DNA of 64,000 nt from Protonemura montana (Eukaryota; Arthropoda; Insecta; Plecoptera; Nemouridae), in contig OX387608.1 in the NCBI GenBank assembly GCA_947568835.1, forward strand, positions 1,898,001-1,962,000, read 5' to 3'. Below are positions 44,983 to 56,486 of the stretch, one piece after another (within the stretch, counting starts at the first letter, position 1; every line of letters begins with the position of its first letter). The notes under the pieces are model-generated. The model was not told where the DNA came from. It did not search any database and worked only from the letters and a program-made list of their open reading frames with translations. Made by a program: the position numbers and the translations under genes.

Positions 44983-45763
44983 CTAGTTACGACGACGTCG
45001 GAAATGTAGTACAACGCTTAGAACATCAGAATCGAATGAGATTGAATCACCAAATGCATCTCTTATATCTATAGTAATCGATGAAAACTCTCGTTTAGCT
45101 ACCGGAAAATACATTGGTGGATTGAAAGACTGTGAATGATTTCTTCCATATTTTTCCTTGTACCAGAGAGTATCTATGCTAATCATTCGTGCGAGTGGCG
45201 CAAATATATCGCCCACTACGTGTGATTCAATAACATCACAATAAACAAGAAGCTGCTTTTGAAACCCTACATTCAAGCGGGATTTGTGTGGAGACGTTTT
45301 ATCAGCAACAATATTCATACCGGGTTCGAATCCCAATTGTAATCCTAGATTGTCAGATAAAACTACAGATTTAATCATACTATCTTCTGCAATATCTACT
45401 CTCGTGAATAAGTCTCGTGGTAAGTAAAATCTTTAGGTCTCCCGTCACGTTTGCGAGGACACTATTTACTGCGTGATGAATTGCTGACACAGAATTATAG
45501 AAGCCAGGCTGAATTTCAATCGTCTTGGTTATGACATCTTCTTTATCAGCTGTTTTTACACTGTAGGTCACTTTATTTGCATTTATCAATACGTTATTAA
45601 TGAAAGGATAATGGATTTCAAATAAAGCACATCCCATATCATCTTGTAATTCTATGCGTTGTGGTAATTGAGTCACAAAGCGAGTTACCGTATTCTTCGG
45701 ATAGTAAGACGCCGAACTATTGCTCAAAAGGGTTAAATAAAATTCTTTGCTACTTTGAATCAT
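44983..45763 (-). pseudogene. Maverick minor capsid (penton-like) protein, frameshifted
   Basis: Two frames make one product. 45,380-45,763 has EFYLTLLSNSSASYYPKNT and CALFEIHYPF; 44,983-45,378 has LSDNLGLQLGFEPG, VYCDVIESHVVGDIFAPL and a terminal SVVLHFRRR. The switch falls near 45,425 and needs a one-base shift. The start ATG overlaps the TGA of the integrase frame (ATGA at 45,760-45,763). Confidence 0.75.
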
Positions 45764-46562
45764 TTTAAATTAATAATTTCTGATTTCTTAACCCAAGAAT
45801 TTTGAGATGATGGGTATCCGTACCACTTGACCAATACTTTCGAACTGCGTCCCTTCCCCTTCGTGGCGATGATTTTATCGATTTTAAATTCAGTAGATTT
45901 TCGAATTTGTACTCGTTTTAACTCGATTTAGTAAAAAGTTCCATCGATAGGTGTATTACTTAAATCTACTATTCTATAAACAGTTAAATGACGTCTTGGA
46001 AGAACTTCCGAAATAATAAATATCTCGTCCGTCCAATTTCTTTCGAAACCTTTCTCGAACTGCTCTTTCTCTTTAGAAATTCGTACATGATCACCAACTG
46101 AGAACTTATCCTTTTTTTTTAATTTTTTGAAGGGCACTCGATCGTTTAGCGTTCGCCATACTTGTAGCATGTTATCAATCGTCACATGAACTGGTGCGAT
46201 TTTTATTGTCTGGTGAACAGTGTTATTATATGCTTGAAGAAGATCGGGAAGAACCTCAATGTAACGATAAGATGATGAATAGGTAAAATATCGCCACAAC
46301 TTAGTTTTTAATGTTTTATTAAACCGTTCAACAACAGCTGCTTTGATATTCGGATTTGTAGCATAGTAATAATTAATGTTCCTCGATGTTAGAAACGCTT
46401 GAAATTTTTTATTTTTGAATTCCTTACCCCTGTCCTTTTTTTAATTTGTGGGTTTACGATTGGAGGAGTTAAATATTTCCTGGAAACCTCTTATTACTTC
46501 CAAACTTGTTTTATTGTGCAAAGGTATCGCCCCTGCAAATTTACTGAAAATGTCAATTGCAA
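45760..46562 (-). pseudogene. Maverick integrase with C-terminal chromodomain, truncated
   Basis: Retroviral-type integrase. Visible: FAIDIFSKFAGAIPLHNKTS, the second catalytic Asp in KKDRGKEF, the catalytic Glu in AAVVERFNKTLK, WRYFTYSSSYRYIEVLPDLL, and KDKFSVGDHVRISKEKEQFE. Past a TAA the frame continues into a chromodomain-like segment (VLVKWYGYPSSQNSW). Stops: TAA at 46,441-46,443 and TAA at 45,928-45,930. The N-terminal zinc region and first catalytic Asp are lost at about 46,562, where foreign sequence begins. Confidence 0.82.
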
Positions 46563-46638
46563 ATGCAGACGTCTATCCCCTCCCTCCCCCCCTCCCCCCC
46601 TCCCCCAGCCCATGCACTTTGAAATTTCAATCCTTGTT
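46563..46638. repeat. C-rich junction and left SINE target site
   Basis: GCAGACGTCTATCCCCTCCC and a C-rich run match, inverted, 47,335-47,385. The SINE target copy TTTCAATCCTTGTT lies at 46,625-46,638. Confidence 0.6.
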
Positions 46639-47078
46639 GATAGATTGATTTGTGGTGTTTAACGACGCACTGTTTTGACATCTGGTCATGTGGCACTGGT
46701 CTAATGGCGTCGGTGGATGAGTGGATGACGATGAGAGTGATGATGAACCTAACATAGCCTAGAAGGGAGGAGGGGAAACCCGGTGCCGGCAGGTAGCCTA
46801 CTCCTGTCGAAAAGCACCAAGGGGACACCGGCTTCACGTCCCTTCCGAAGGACGGTACAACTCGAACAGCAGGAATTCTCCACAAATCCATGCTGTCGAG
46901 AGGTTAATAAGCAAGGCGAATGAAGTTGCTGCACTAATTTTCATCCCTCCAACCTCTCTCCCAAACAGAACTGGTCATGTGTATGGTGGTCACCCATCCA
47001 ATACCTGACTCAGCGCAATGTTGCTTAACTTCGGTGATCCAACGAGAACCGGTGTTTCCAACACGCCAAACCGTTCGG
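46639..47078 (-). mobile_element. Complete 5S-headed SINE, antisense, 14-bp target duplication
   Basis: 440 bp. On the minus strand: 5S-like head (CACCGGTTCTCGTTGGATC, CACCGAAGTTAAGCAACATT, TTGGATGGGTGACC), one linker unit, body with CCTTCGGAAGGGACGTGAAG, and tail GTGCGTCGTTAAACACC. TTTCAATCCTTGTT flanks it at 46,625-46,638 and 47,079-47,092, as in LINE-mediated insertion. This copy defines the family boundaries for the window. Confidence 0.92.
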
Positions 47079-47557
47079 TTTCAATCCTTGTTTCCGGGAG
47101 TCCATTCTCCCATAAGAGCAATGTTAAATTGCTGGTGATTTGTCAAAGTGCGGTCGTGCACGCACTCCCCGGCCGAGGCAACGTGCTCGTCTACTATTTG
47201 ACTTGGACGAATTGTTAGTTCCATAAGAGCAATGCTAATGGCCATAGCCGAAATCGTAGTCTCGTAAGCGCAAAGTGATTATTACCTTTGGCTATTGTCC
47301 TAATTTATGCATGGGGATGGGGTGACGATATCGTGCGATGGGCTGGGGGAGGGGTGGAGGGAGGGGATAGACGTCTGCATTTACGTATATTTCAATTCTT
47401 TCGAACGCTACATGTTTCCAGTTCTGGCAATTATTTACAAAGTTTATTGTGGCTTCATTTCGTACCTATTGGTACACTCAATCAATGAAGACGTCGTCTT
47501 TTTTTAAACGAATTGGTTCGTTTTTTTTATGGTTATTTCAATTCTTTTTGGTAAAGG

Positions 47558-47779
47558 GTGGTTACTTCTGGAAATTCAATTTTTGCATATTTTTGCACTC
47601 ACTCCCATTCCCTCTTTGAACACAGCCCACATTACCTCTGCACAACAATTTATAACCATCTCCCAACATCCATCACTAATTTGCCAACCCGTACCATCTT
47701 TAACACTACTCTCAAAGCTTTCTTAATCCAAAATCCGTACTATTCAATAGAAGAATATTTAAATACAATTAAAAGTTAA
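47558..47779 (+). pseudogene. LINE reverse-transcriptase tail within block L
   Basis: Codes IYNHLPTSITNLP, FNTTLKAFLIQNPYYSIEEYL and stops at TAA: the extreme C-terminus of a CR1/jockey-type ORF2. It is followed by a 3' end with ATTAAATAAATAAATAAA at about 47,850. A second inverted copy is at 57,641-57,862 within block B. Confidence 0.75.
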
Positions 47780-48014
47780 ATATGGAACTAAATTGATGGT
47801 ATAAGTTCCTTAACAATTAGGCTCACACAAATACTCTGTAATTGTACGTAGCATTAAATAAATAAATAAACCCGATCGAACATGTGACGACGTGTCAATA
47901 AAATAATAAAGTCATGTTTATTTATTTACACATATTTTGTGTTCATTTACTGGTTGTATCAAATTAGACATTCACTGTTCATACAGTTTAAAACTGAAAA
48001 TGCAAAATATTTAC

Positions 48015-48105
48015 GTGCTCTGCGATACGAACCGGGCATCACGTTATTTGCGAGGCTTCTGAGCTATCTGGCTTCGTACGCTATCCACTAGACTACCTGT
48101 CATCC
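48015..48105 (-). repeat. tRNA-like SINE promoter region
   Basis: On the minus strand TAGTCTAGTGGATAGCG is A-box-like and GGTTCGTATCG (48,024-48,033 region) is B-box-like, with no proper tRNA fold apparent. The inverted duplicate is at about 57,315-57,405. Confidence 0.6.
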
Positions 48106-48184
48106 GTGAACGGAAATAATTGATCAAATACTAGCATGAACCTAAGCTATCACTGAATACTGGCCACGGGTGACTATATACTGC

Positions 48185-48585
48185 GCCTCTATTAACTCGT
48201 CCCCTATATTCTCGTCCTCAAATCAACATAAACTGCGCCTCTAGCAACATAAACTGGGCCTCTGTTTTCTCGTCCCCTGATTCACTTTAATTTCTCAAGC
48301 TTTGCAAGGTTCATAAACTGCGCCTCTGTATTCTCGTCCCCGGCATTCAACTACGTTTTCTCGTCCCCGACAAAATTCGCTTTTAAGCTCCGCCTCTTGC
48401 TCAGCTCATAAACTGGGCCTCTGTTTTCTCGTCCCCTGATTGACAGTTATTTTTCAAACGTGCAAGGTACGTAAACTGCGCCTCTGTTATCTCGTCCCCG
48501 GCATTCAACTACGTTTTCTCGTCCCCGACAAAATTCGCTTCTAAGCTCCGCCTCTTGCTCAGCTCATAAACTGCGCCTCTAGGGT
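48185..48585. repeat. Irregular repeats of AAACTGCGCCTCTG / CTCGTCCCCG
   Basis: At least eight CTCGTCCCC motifs alternate with AAACTG(C/G)GCCTCTG, and a longer duplicated unit (ATTCAACTACGTTTTCTCGT) occurs twice. Duplicated inverted at 56,835-57,240. Confidence 0.85.
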
Positions 48586-48935
48586 TCCCAGACTACCCCT
48601 TGCCCGTGGCAACCCAACATACACCAATGTTGTGGGTGGAGGATCTAAGTGCTCACAGGGATCGGAAGACGTAAGATGGTTAATGATTGATTAGGGGGTT
48701 TAACGACCCACTGTTTTTGCCGGGCCATGTGACACTGGTCAAATTACATCAGTACATGATTGTATTAGCGGATTTGACATGAAATCTCTTACCCATTCCC
48801 TGTTGTCTTTAACGATAATATTAGGTTATGAATATTTAATATATGCAAGGTTTGAAATTGATATCAGTGGCGTAACTACCGGCGGGACAGGCAGGGCGAC
48901 CGCCCTCGGGCCGAGAGGTCCGGCGCGTGTCGTCC

Positions 48936-49857
48936 TCAGGCCGGCCGACGAGCTCGTACCGACGACACATTACAAATTTATTTCTTGTGTTTGCCAAAAA
49001 GTTGCATTTTAAGCAATCTCACTACCGCACTGAGGCTGTGGGACTAGCCTACTCCTGCTAATGGTAACATAGTTACAACGTTTTTACTGCCGCTGAGTGC
49101 GTAGGCTACACATTCTACTCTACTGCCAAACTCTTCATCGGCGCATTTGACCGAATTTGCGTTATTTCTGCGGGTATGGGTAACTAATTTTTCTCAATCA
49201 TGGGAAAAAATGCTTGTAGGTGGCTTACGGCAGTCACCACGGGGCCATCGCGGGGCTCAAAAAAGGCGTAGTAAATGTGACAATAACAAGACAGTGAATA
49301 AAATTCCTAAAATCAGTAGTTTTTTCGTGCCCACTGCTTCAAGTTTTCCGGTATGCAGCGATAGTTTGGCCGTGATAAAAGAAAGTCCCAATAACACTGG
49401 AAATTTGCCTGAAGTGCACTTCCAGAAAATGCGATAAGAAAGAATATAGTAGATTATACTTATATAATGTGGGTGTATATATAATAATAATCCCTGTTAA
49501 AGTTATTCTCCATCAAATTTAGCGCAAGGTATCTTGTTCGATTTCCTCCCATACAAAGTAGTATAGTCAGTCCCTTGGATCTTAAATCTATCATACTTTC
49601 TCAATCTGTGGTCACTTCGATGTGAATATCACTGCAAATTGAGGTTGATATCGCTATTTTTTAGCTGTCTCAGAACACGTGTGAGAATGAAATGTTTGCG
49701 TTCTCGTCATGTGGAGAAAGCCAAAGGGGTAGCTCTTCTTGTTTTATATAATTAAATAGTGGAATCATTGGTTAATAGTTGTGGTTTATTGTCGGCAAAA
49801 ATTCTTTGTGTATCTAAAATGTCTCTTACCCGAAGAGGACGTAAACATATTCGGATG
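48936..49857. other. No gene recognised
   Basis: Short frames only (for example 49,147-49,437, no family resemblance). Confidence 0.45.
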
Positions 49858-50265
49858 AAATCTTATTTAAATTGCAAACGCTTGCAATGCGCGGGGTATT
49901 TTAATATTATCAACACTATAACCGTCTCAAAAATTGATGCTGAAATGGGTACTCGAACTCCGACCTCCGCCTGTCGCGGGTGTTGCTCTAAACCATTGAG
50001 CTGCTTGGACACTGGATTTTAGAGACGATTTTAGTGTATTTGATGAGAGTGACAGTTCTCCAAGGAGTAGAACCATAAATGTAAATATTGAATAATAATA
50101 ATAAGAATGAATAATAAATAATGAATTTAAATAAGATTTCATCCTATTACAGCAACGAATCCAACGTCAAATTGGAGTTATTCCAGTTTGACAGGTTGTG
50201 ACGTGATATAGCGTCACTAGAATCAGAGTGACTGTGAGTATTCACAGCCTCATCATTTGATATAA
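49858..50265. mobile_element. tRNA-arm foldback family copy, interrupted
   Basis: The arm AAATTGCAAACGCTTGCAAT, the ACTATAACCGTCTCAAAAAT block, a single antisense tRNA-like unit, then after about 50,080 a small AT-rich insertion and the family spacer (TGACAGGTTGTGACGTGATA, GAGTGACTGTGAGTATTCAC). The second arm is missing. Confidence 0.75.
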
Positions 50266-51818
50266 ATTATCAAACATTGACTCGGTATTGTCATAAAGTA
50301 ACTGATGCAGATTTTAATTAAATTAATTATTTTATCACAAGAAGAAATTTCTCACTGAGACAACTAGCCTCAGTGTGTGAGACAACTTGACCCACACGTG
50401 GGGTTAAAAGTCTCAAACATTTTTAGGTCAACTAAGAGACATAGCAATTCAACTGACAGTCTAATAAATCGCAAAAAAAAATCACATTATAACCAAATGT
50501 ATATTAATCAATAAATAAAATATAACATAATAATAACTTCATTTTTCTAGAAGATTACCTCGGTCAACCTAAATTTCCCTGCAATTGTTTCTTCCTGGAA
50601 ATGAATTGTTGAAAATGCTGTCCAACTTATAAATCGCAAGTTTGTACAAAATTATTATTTTATATAATAATATATAAAAACTACTAAAGTGATAAAGTAC
50701 TAGAGTACTCTGAGTAAATAAAAACAGCGTATTGACAACACAAAATAAAAATAAATGCATTTCGAAAATAATTGGGTGGGTAGACGCGGGTGTACGGCGT
50801 CCACCCGCGTCTAGCCTGAAATTAACCACTGATTACCCGTAAAACTTCCACCGGTCTAAAGTAAGTTTAAGTAAAGTTAAAGTATAAGTCCAAATGGAAA
50901 TGGAAATCGTGACTGGAAACATCTATATGTCATTTTACACCTTGGATTGCTTTCGGTGATCCCGATAAATTACTTAATCTCAAAGAATTGTTTATTTCTA
51001 GTAACCATGATATTTATTAAGTATATCTTTTAGCGCTCGCAAGTGAACCTTTAAAAATGTGTGCGACACAGAAATATTATAACTTGTCCATTTTCGTTCC
51101 TTTGTTGGGTGGGAAGAGGAAGGGAGGAATGCATAATTGTTTTCTGTGTCATTTTTAAAACACAGCATTAATAAAATAAATACCCGGCATATTGGTTAAT
51201 AGCCCAAACACTCAATTTGAGCACCATACGCCAATTGAGGTTCGCTAATTGTAGCAATGCATGTGACTTGAATATTGCAATAAATAAATAAAAAGCAAAC
51301 AAACCAGCATTTTACCAGAGATAAAGGATAGATGTTACTACAGATCAGTGTAAGTAAGTCACTGATCCTACATCTGATCTAAATAGTGGTGCGACAATGT
51401 TTCCAAAAGAACAGGCCTGGAGAACATGCCTTCATAATAGTTTCGCAAATTGGTTTTCATATCACGTCGTCCAAAAGTAACAGTGTTCCTACAACAATAA
51501 TTAAATAATATACTTTTCCTACATCCTGTTAGAGTGCGCCCATGGTATCATGAGTATCATGAGTTGGCTTGATTGACAAAGAATGCCTGACGTTACACAT
51601 TCTGGAGAGCTCCGTTAGAGCGGCAAGCGTACGAGGTCTAGCGACTGACACGTGTTGGACACGTGCTTCTGCTGCAATCTATACGTCTTTAAAATCATGC
51701 CATACACATATGATTGTCACAAACACAATTTCACATGCCAGGCATCTAATCACACCATTGCAACTTTCATTCACATTTATAGTTAAACAGTGCTAATAAT
51801 TCGACGGAATTCTGACAC
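50266..51818. other. No gene recognised
   Basis: AT-rich, no coding or repeat match seen. Confidence 0.5.
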
Positions 51819-54520
51819 ATGTCACATCCCGGTATGTATACTTTAAAAAATTCCTTTAAGCATACACGTACATTCCTTCTTTGCTTATACCCAATTACAG
51901 CATCATATACTTCTTCTTTAACACCACCAACTTTTCTCACTATATCCATGTTGAGACTTATCATTCATTCTCTATTTATGACACAAGACCAGCCACATTG
52001 CTACCTTCATTTCTTCCATGTCAGTAATAATACGGAACTCTGTTTCACGATTATTTATCAATTTCCTGTAACCTTGTACATCCGTCTACCTGTCATTCCC
52101 TGCTATAAGCTGTTTCAACCCTTTCTACCAACAGACATTTCTTCTCATACAACACCCTTCAAGGCTTTTGAGACCATGTCTCCGCTTTCGAGTCTCCTAA
52201 GTACTAACTCTAATGAATAACTCTTTTCGCTTCCAATCATTGAATTAATTACCAATACCACTCAACATCATTCATTGTTTGCAACCCAGTATTAATAATG
52301 TTATTTCTCCAACGAAGCTGGGCGCATACAATTCTTTGGAAATGTCCATTCAGAAACAACATAACACGTATTTACAATCACCCCTCTCAATACACTAATT
52401 TTTGTATTGGTTTAAAAATCACCGCAGACCAAACCACCACCTGTATGCCGCTTGCCAATCCTTCCCATACCATACATGAATTGTATTTTGGTGTCATCCC
52501 CTACCCGTCCAGATATAGTTCAACACTTCAGTTGTTTAATGCTCTTCCAAATGATTGCTCTACTCTGCTCTGCACTGCTATTTTCAAACTCACCATATCT
52601 CAACATATCCTTTCAGAGAGTCCGGCCTTATAAATAATGCTCACGAACTAATATTACCAAAAGCAGTGAAATATAAACCATATCAAAAATCCACATTGTG
52701 GATTATAAAGACGTGAAGTTAGAAGGTCACAGATGTCCATCCGTATTTCAAAAATATTCACTTTCATTACTAAATATCGCCTAAAACACAAAAACATACG
52801 AAATACATCAAATAAACACCGCACAAGAAGTTTGCAGACCCAGCACGTAATGTTCGTGTCCGCTAACCCCTCGAACACATATTCATACAACATACATTAA
52901 GTATAAGCCACACGCGAAATTCGTGTCCGCCTGCCCTTCGAACACATATACAATATATATGAAATATACACCGAACGCGAAGTTCGTGGCCGCCTCCAGA
53001 GTAAAATGTACCCAGCACTACACTTTCCCAAAGGGTAAGTGCATCTATCGGAACACTTTCAATGAACACACCCTTAGACACTTCACATCATCAACTTGAC
53101 ATCGACACCTTATATTACAACCTTAGCAAACTTCAAATTAGGCAAATATCTTCCCTTTCATATACGTTACTTCCCATTCCATGATACACATCCACAATAC
53201 TACACTTACTACTAGGCCTTTCCATACGTTACACCACACTACTCGCGAAAAATCAACAATACTATACTTACACTTGATCACATAGTCAACGCATACCAGA
53301 GAACGTTTACCAAGAGGCACCCTGAACGTACGGCACAAGCTAAATTGCTCCACCGAAGGCTTGCGAACCCTTTCTAAACTACACTTCAATACCACTAATA
53401 TTACACATTTCACTCACCCATGGAATGCTACATATCCACTCTACTATACAAACTTTCTATCACATAGTACACACGTACTAAACTACGTTGCCCACTAGCC
53501 ACACAACACATGCGGCTCTGTCATTTTTTTCAATCACAAATATTACTCCACCGAAGACATGCGACCAATATCACACTACTCTTCAATTACACTTACGATA
53601 CACTATATCCTATTATCGTACTACACACCTATACGGGAAAACGATACTTAGTACATCTTAATTTCAATATCACTACGCATACACCCAACACGCGAATCTA
53701 CCGCATCTATTATTATTCATTAGTTTCTTTATCCATAATTCTTGAAACCTGCTGCGGCAGGCATGAAGCCGTACAGAGTGATGACGCCGGGCACCGTGCA
53801 AGCGTCTCCTAGAAGGTCCAAAGTTATTATTATTGTTTATTGATCAACAATGGAGGCAAGTCCACAAGTGTGATATAATTGAAACATGAACGATTAAAAA
53901 CATAACCATTTACAAACTAAAGCTCTAATTAAGAACTAACACAAGATAATGCAGTTGGTAATTGATACATTTCCAAGTTTTCATGAGCAGCTGTTTGATC
54001 TTGGTGTTTAAGTTGGGTTATGTAAGTCATGAAGGAATCTGAATGTATGTCGATGTCAGGGCAGGTTGTTGTTATTCTATTGTAGGCAGTCATTAGTCTT
54101 TTCATGCACCTGCACTTGTGGATATCAATCATACTCTTTGGCAGCCTGAAAGGATGGTTATGTCAAGTTTACCTGGATGGTATTACGATGCAGATTTTAG
54201 ATAGCAGTCTCGGGGTGTCGACATTGTTGTTGAGAAGCTTGTGTAGTAATGTGATAACATTGATACGATTTGAAAATTGAACTACAATGGCCCTACCCTG
54301 TCTAGCAATTAAATAAGTCGCAGAAATCTTAGGCCTTCCCCGCGTCATATATCGCCTACTTTGTGCACTACGTAACAGAGTTTTCATATTTGCTCAATTA
54401 GGCAGTGCCGTGTACAGTTGTTGCTTCAATTACATTCGATGTCACCTTTTTTTCAATGTGATTGTAGATACAGAATAAAATACTATCTCACCGACTCCAA
54501 GATTAAACTTAAAATATTAT
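51819..54520. other. Possible old retroelement relics, no confident gene
   Basis: Long-ish frames at 51,819-52,220 and 52,298-52,633 (+), and at 53,929-54,132 and 54,169-54,387 (-), have compositions reminiscent of LINE tails (for example FNALPNDCSTLLCTAIFKLT), but no motif is decisive. Confidence 0.3.
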
Positions 54521-54524
54521 TATT

Positions 54525-56486
54525 GAACGGTTTGGCGTGTTGGAAACACCGGTCCTCGTGAGATCACCGAAGTTAAGCAACACTGCGCTGAGTCAGGTAT
54601 TGGATGGGTGACCATTATACACATGACCAGTTCTGTTCGGGAGAGAGGTTGGAGGGATGAAAGTTAGTACAGCAACTTCATTCGCCTCGCTTATCAACCT
54701 CTCGACAGCATGGATTTGTGGAGGAATCCTGCTGTTCGAGTTGTACCGTCCTTCGGAAGGGACGTGAAGCCGGTGTCCCCTTGGTGCTTTTCGACAGGAG
54801 TAGGCTACCTGCCGGCACCGGGTTTCCCCTCCTCCCTTCTAGGCTAGGTTAGGTTCATCATCATCCTCATCATCATCCACTCATTCACCGACGCCATTAG
54901 ACCAGTGCCGCAGGGCCAGTCGTCAAAAACAGTGCGTCGTTAAACACCACAAATAATAATAATAATTAAAATATTATTATAATACAGTAATCATGGTTTT
55001 ACCTCACGTCAAGGGCGTGAGCAGACTCTGTATGACCTGCCTGCAGGCAAAGCAGTGGTGGTACCGAGTATTATAAAATTCGGCGCACGTGCTGCAGGAT
55101 ATGAAGTGCCTGCAGGGCAGAAACATTACTGTCCGCCTGCGGCCCAAACAGCAGCGACACAATTGCTCGTCGGGGACGCCCACTACATCTTCCTCCGGAC
55201 CTGCGTACGAACAACATTTTGTTAGTATTTTTATCTACCTCGCTCTCCTCAGCGAATTTGTCAGCAATTTGTTTGTGTTTTATCAGTGGGTCATTATTAT
55301 TAAATTAAGAGATAGGAACTCTATTATCGCTTACCTATTGGCGCCTCCGGCATAGCTTCCACTATCCTTTCAACATAAACCTCGAAAGGGTCCCGTAAGT
55401 CGATTTCGACCTCCATATTGTCGTCTGAAATTTTTCACAAATTATTGATTTGAAACTTGAAATACCTAAAAAGCATTTAGCATTTACAGTGCCACAAACA
55501 CATCACCTGAATTGTCAATAAGCATCGGATCCACCGGTAGTGCGATGTCTCCGTCTGGAAATTGCACAAATGATTTTTTTAAATGATGTCCATTGCCGTT
55601 ATAGGAATACTAATCACCTGACTCCCAAATCATAATATTTTATTACCATCGTGGATCATGAAAGCGAAGCCATCGTCATAGTCTCGCTCTAAGAAGGCGC
55701 CGGGCGCTGCGTGAGCGGCAGGCGCTGCGTGAGCGGCAGGCGCTGCGTGAGCGGCAGGCGCTGCGTGAGCGGCAGGCGCTGCGTGAGCGGCAGGCGCTGC
55801 GTGAGCGGCAGGCGCTGCGTGAGCGGCAGGCGCTGCGTGAGCGGCAGGCGCTGCGTGAGCGGCAGGCGCTGCGTGAGCGGCAGGCGCTGCACGATTGTCA
55901 GCTGCAGCTCGGGCACCTCGTCGGGCACCTCGGGCACCTCGTCGGGCACCTCCTCGGGCACCTCCTCGGGCACCTCGGGCACCTCCTCGGGCACCTCGGG
56001 CACCTCCTCGGCGACCTCGTCGGGCACCTTCAGCCCCAACTCCCGGCGCGAGGTTGGGTTGGACATCCGGTGCAACGTGTTGGATGATCGCTGGGTTGTC
56101 GGGGTCGGGGTCGTCATCATCATTTTCTTCGTCCTCAACTCCAGCTAGCAGATTCTGGGCGGCTAACTGGAGTTCGAGCGTTGAAAATCTGGAATCGAAG
56201 GCGTGCGCCATCCTCGACAGGAATGCCATTAACGGTAGGCCATTCGCAAGGGCCTGGTTGGCCTCGCGAATGTTGTTATTTTGCACATCATTGGTGTGCC
56301 GCGCCCTTCGAATTTGCTCGCCCGTCTGCGCGAGGACTGCAGCTCGACTCTCGGTGCCGTCGCACATCACAAGCTTTTCTGAAAGCATTACGAGTAGCAC
56401 TCACGTAAATGTTATTGATGACGGACGCGATTCTTCATTTTCACCTTTCCCTTAATGGGGGCTTGAAGCGATATTAAAAAAAAAAA
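54525..56486. repeat. Block A: direct duplicate of 58,344-60,230
   Basis: Block A corresponds to block C at an offset of 3,819 bp (3,744 above the coding minisatellite). It holds a SINE (54,525-54,950) and the 3' half of the MULE-RING gene. Compared with C it has three more 18-bp Ala-His units and one extra 21-bp Arg-Gly unit, which accounts for the 75-bp difference. It ends in an A-run joined to block B at about 56,487. Confidence 0.95.
55004..56378 (-). pseudogene. Partial duplicate of the MULE-RING transposase gene (3' exons)
   Basis: Exons corresponding to 56,378-55,647, 55,554-55,507, 55,424-55,335 and 55,200-55,004 keep open frames and splice sites, ending in the RING finger. The FLYWCH and DDE exons are missing because block B lies upstream. 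It may be untranscribed, or it could give a RING-only product. It carries ten APAAHA units against seven in the intact gene. Confidence 0.8.

Larger units (their letters stand above)
41407..46562. mobile_element. Decayed, truncated Maverick/Polinton element
   Basis: Five recognisable Maverick genes lie in order on the minus strand: integrase with chromodomain, minor capsid, core-like, major capsid, adenain-type protease. A small spliced gene lies on plus. The packaging ATPase and the protein-primed DNA polymerase were not found, and neither were the long terminal repeats. The right end is cut inside the integrase at about 46,562, against a C-rich stretch next to a SINE. Nearly every frame is broken, so this is a relic. 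Confidence 0.85.
47079..48935 (+). repeat. Block L: about 1.86-kb segment duplicated in inverted orientation at 56,487
   Basis: Positions p here correspond to 105,420 minus p in 56,485-58,341 with no net indel, so the copies are very recent. Contents: a LINE tail (47,558-47,779), a tRNA-like stretch (48,015-48,105), a CTCGTCCCC repeat cluster and, near 48,868, CAGTGGCGTAACTACCGGCG, which looks like a DNA-transposon terminus. Confidence 0.93.

Noticed and set aside
47018..47488. Conserved small proteins with identical copies at 57,932-58,402
   Set aside because: Identity comes from the block L/B duplication; the frames lie in SINE head and non-coding sequence.
55711..56148. Cys/Ser repeat protein (SGRRCV repeats) on the plus strand
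   Set aside because: Antisense shadow of the Ala-His and Arg-Gly coding repeats of the MULE-RING gene copy.
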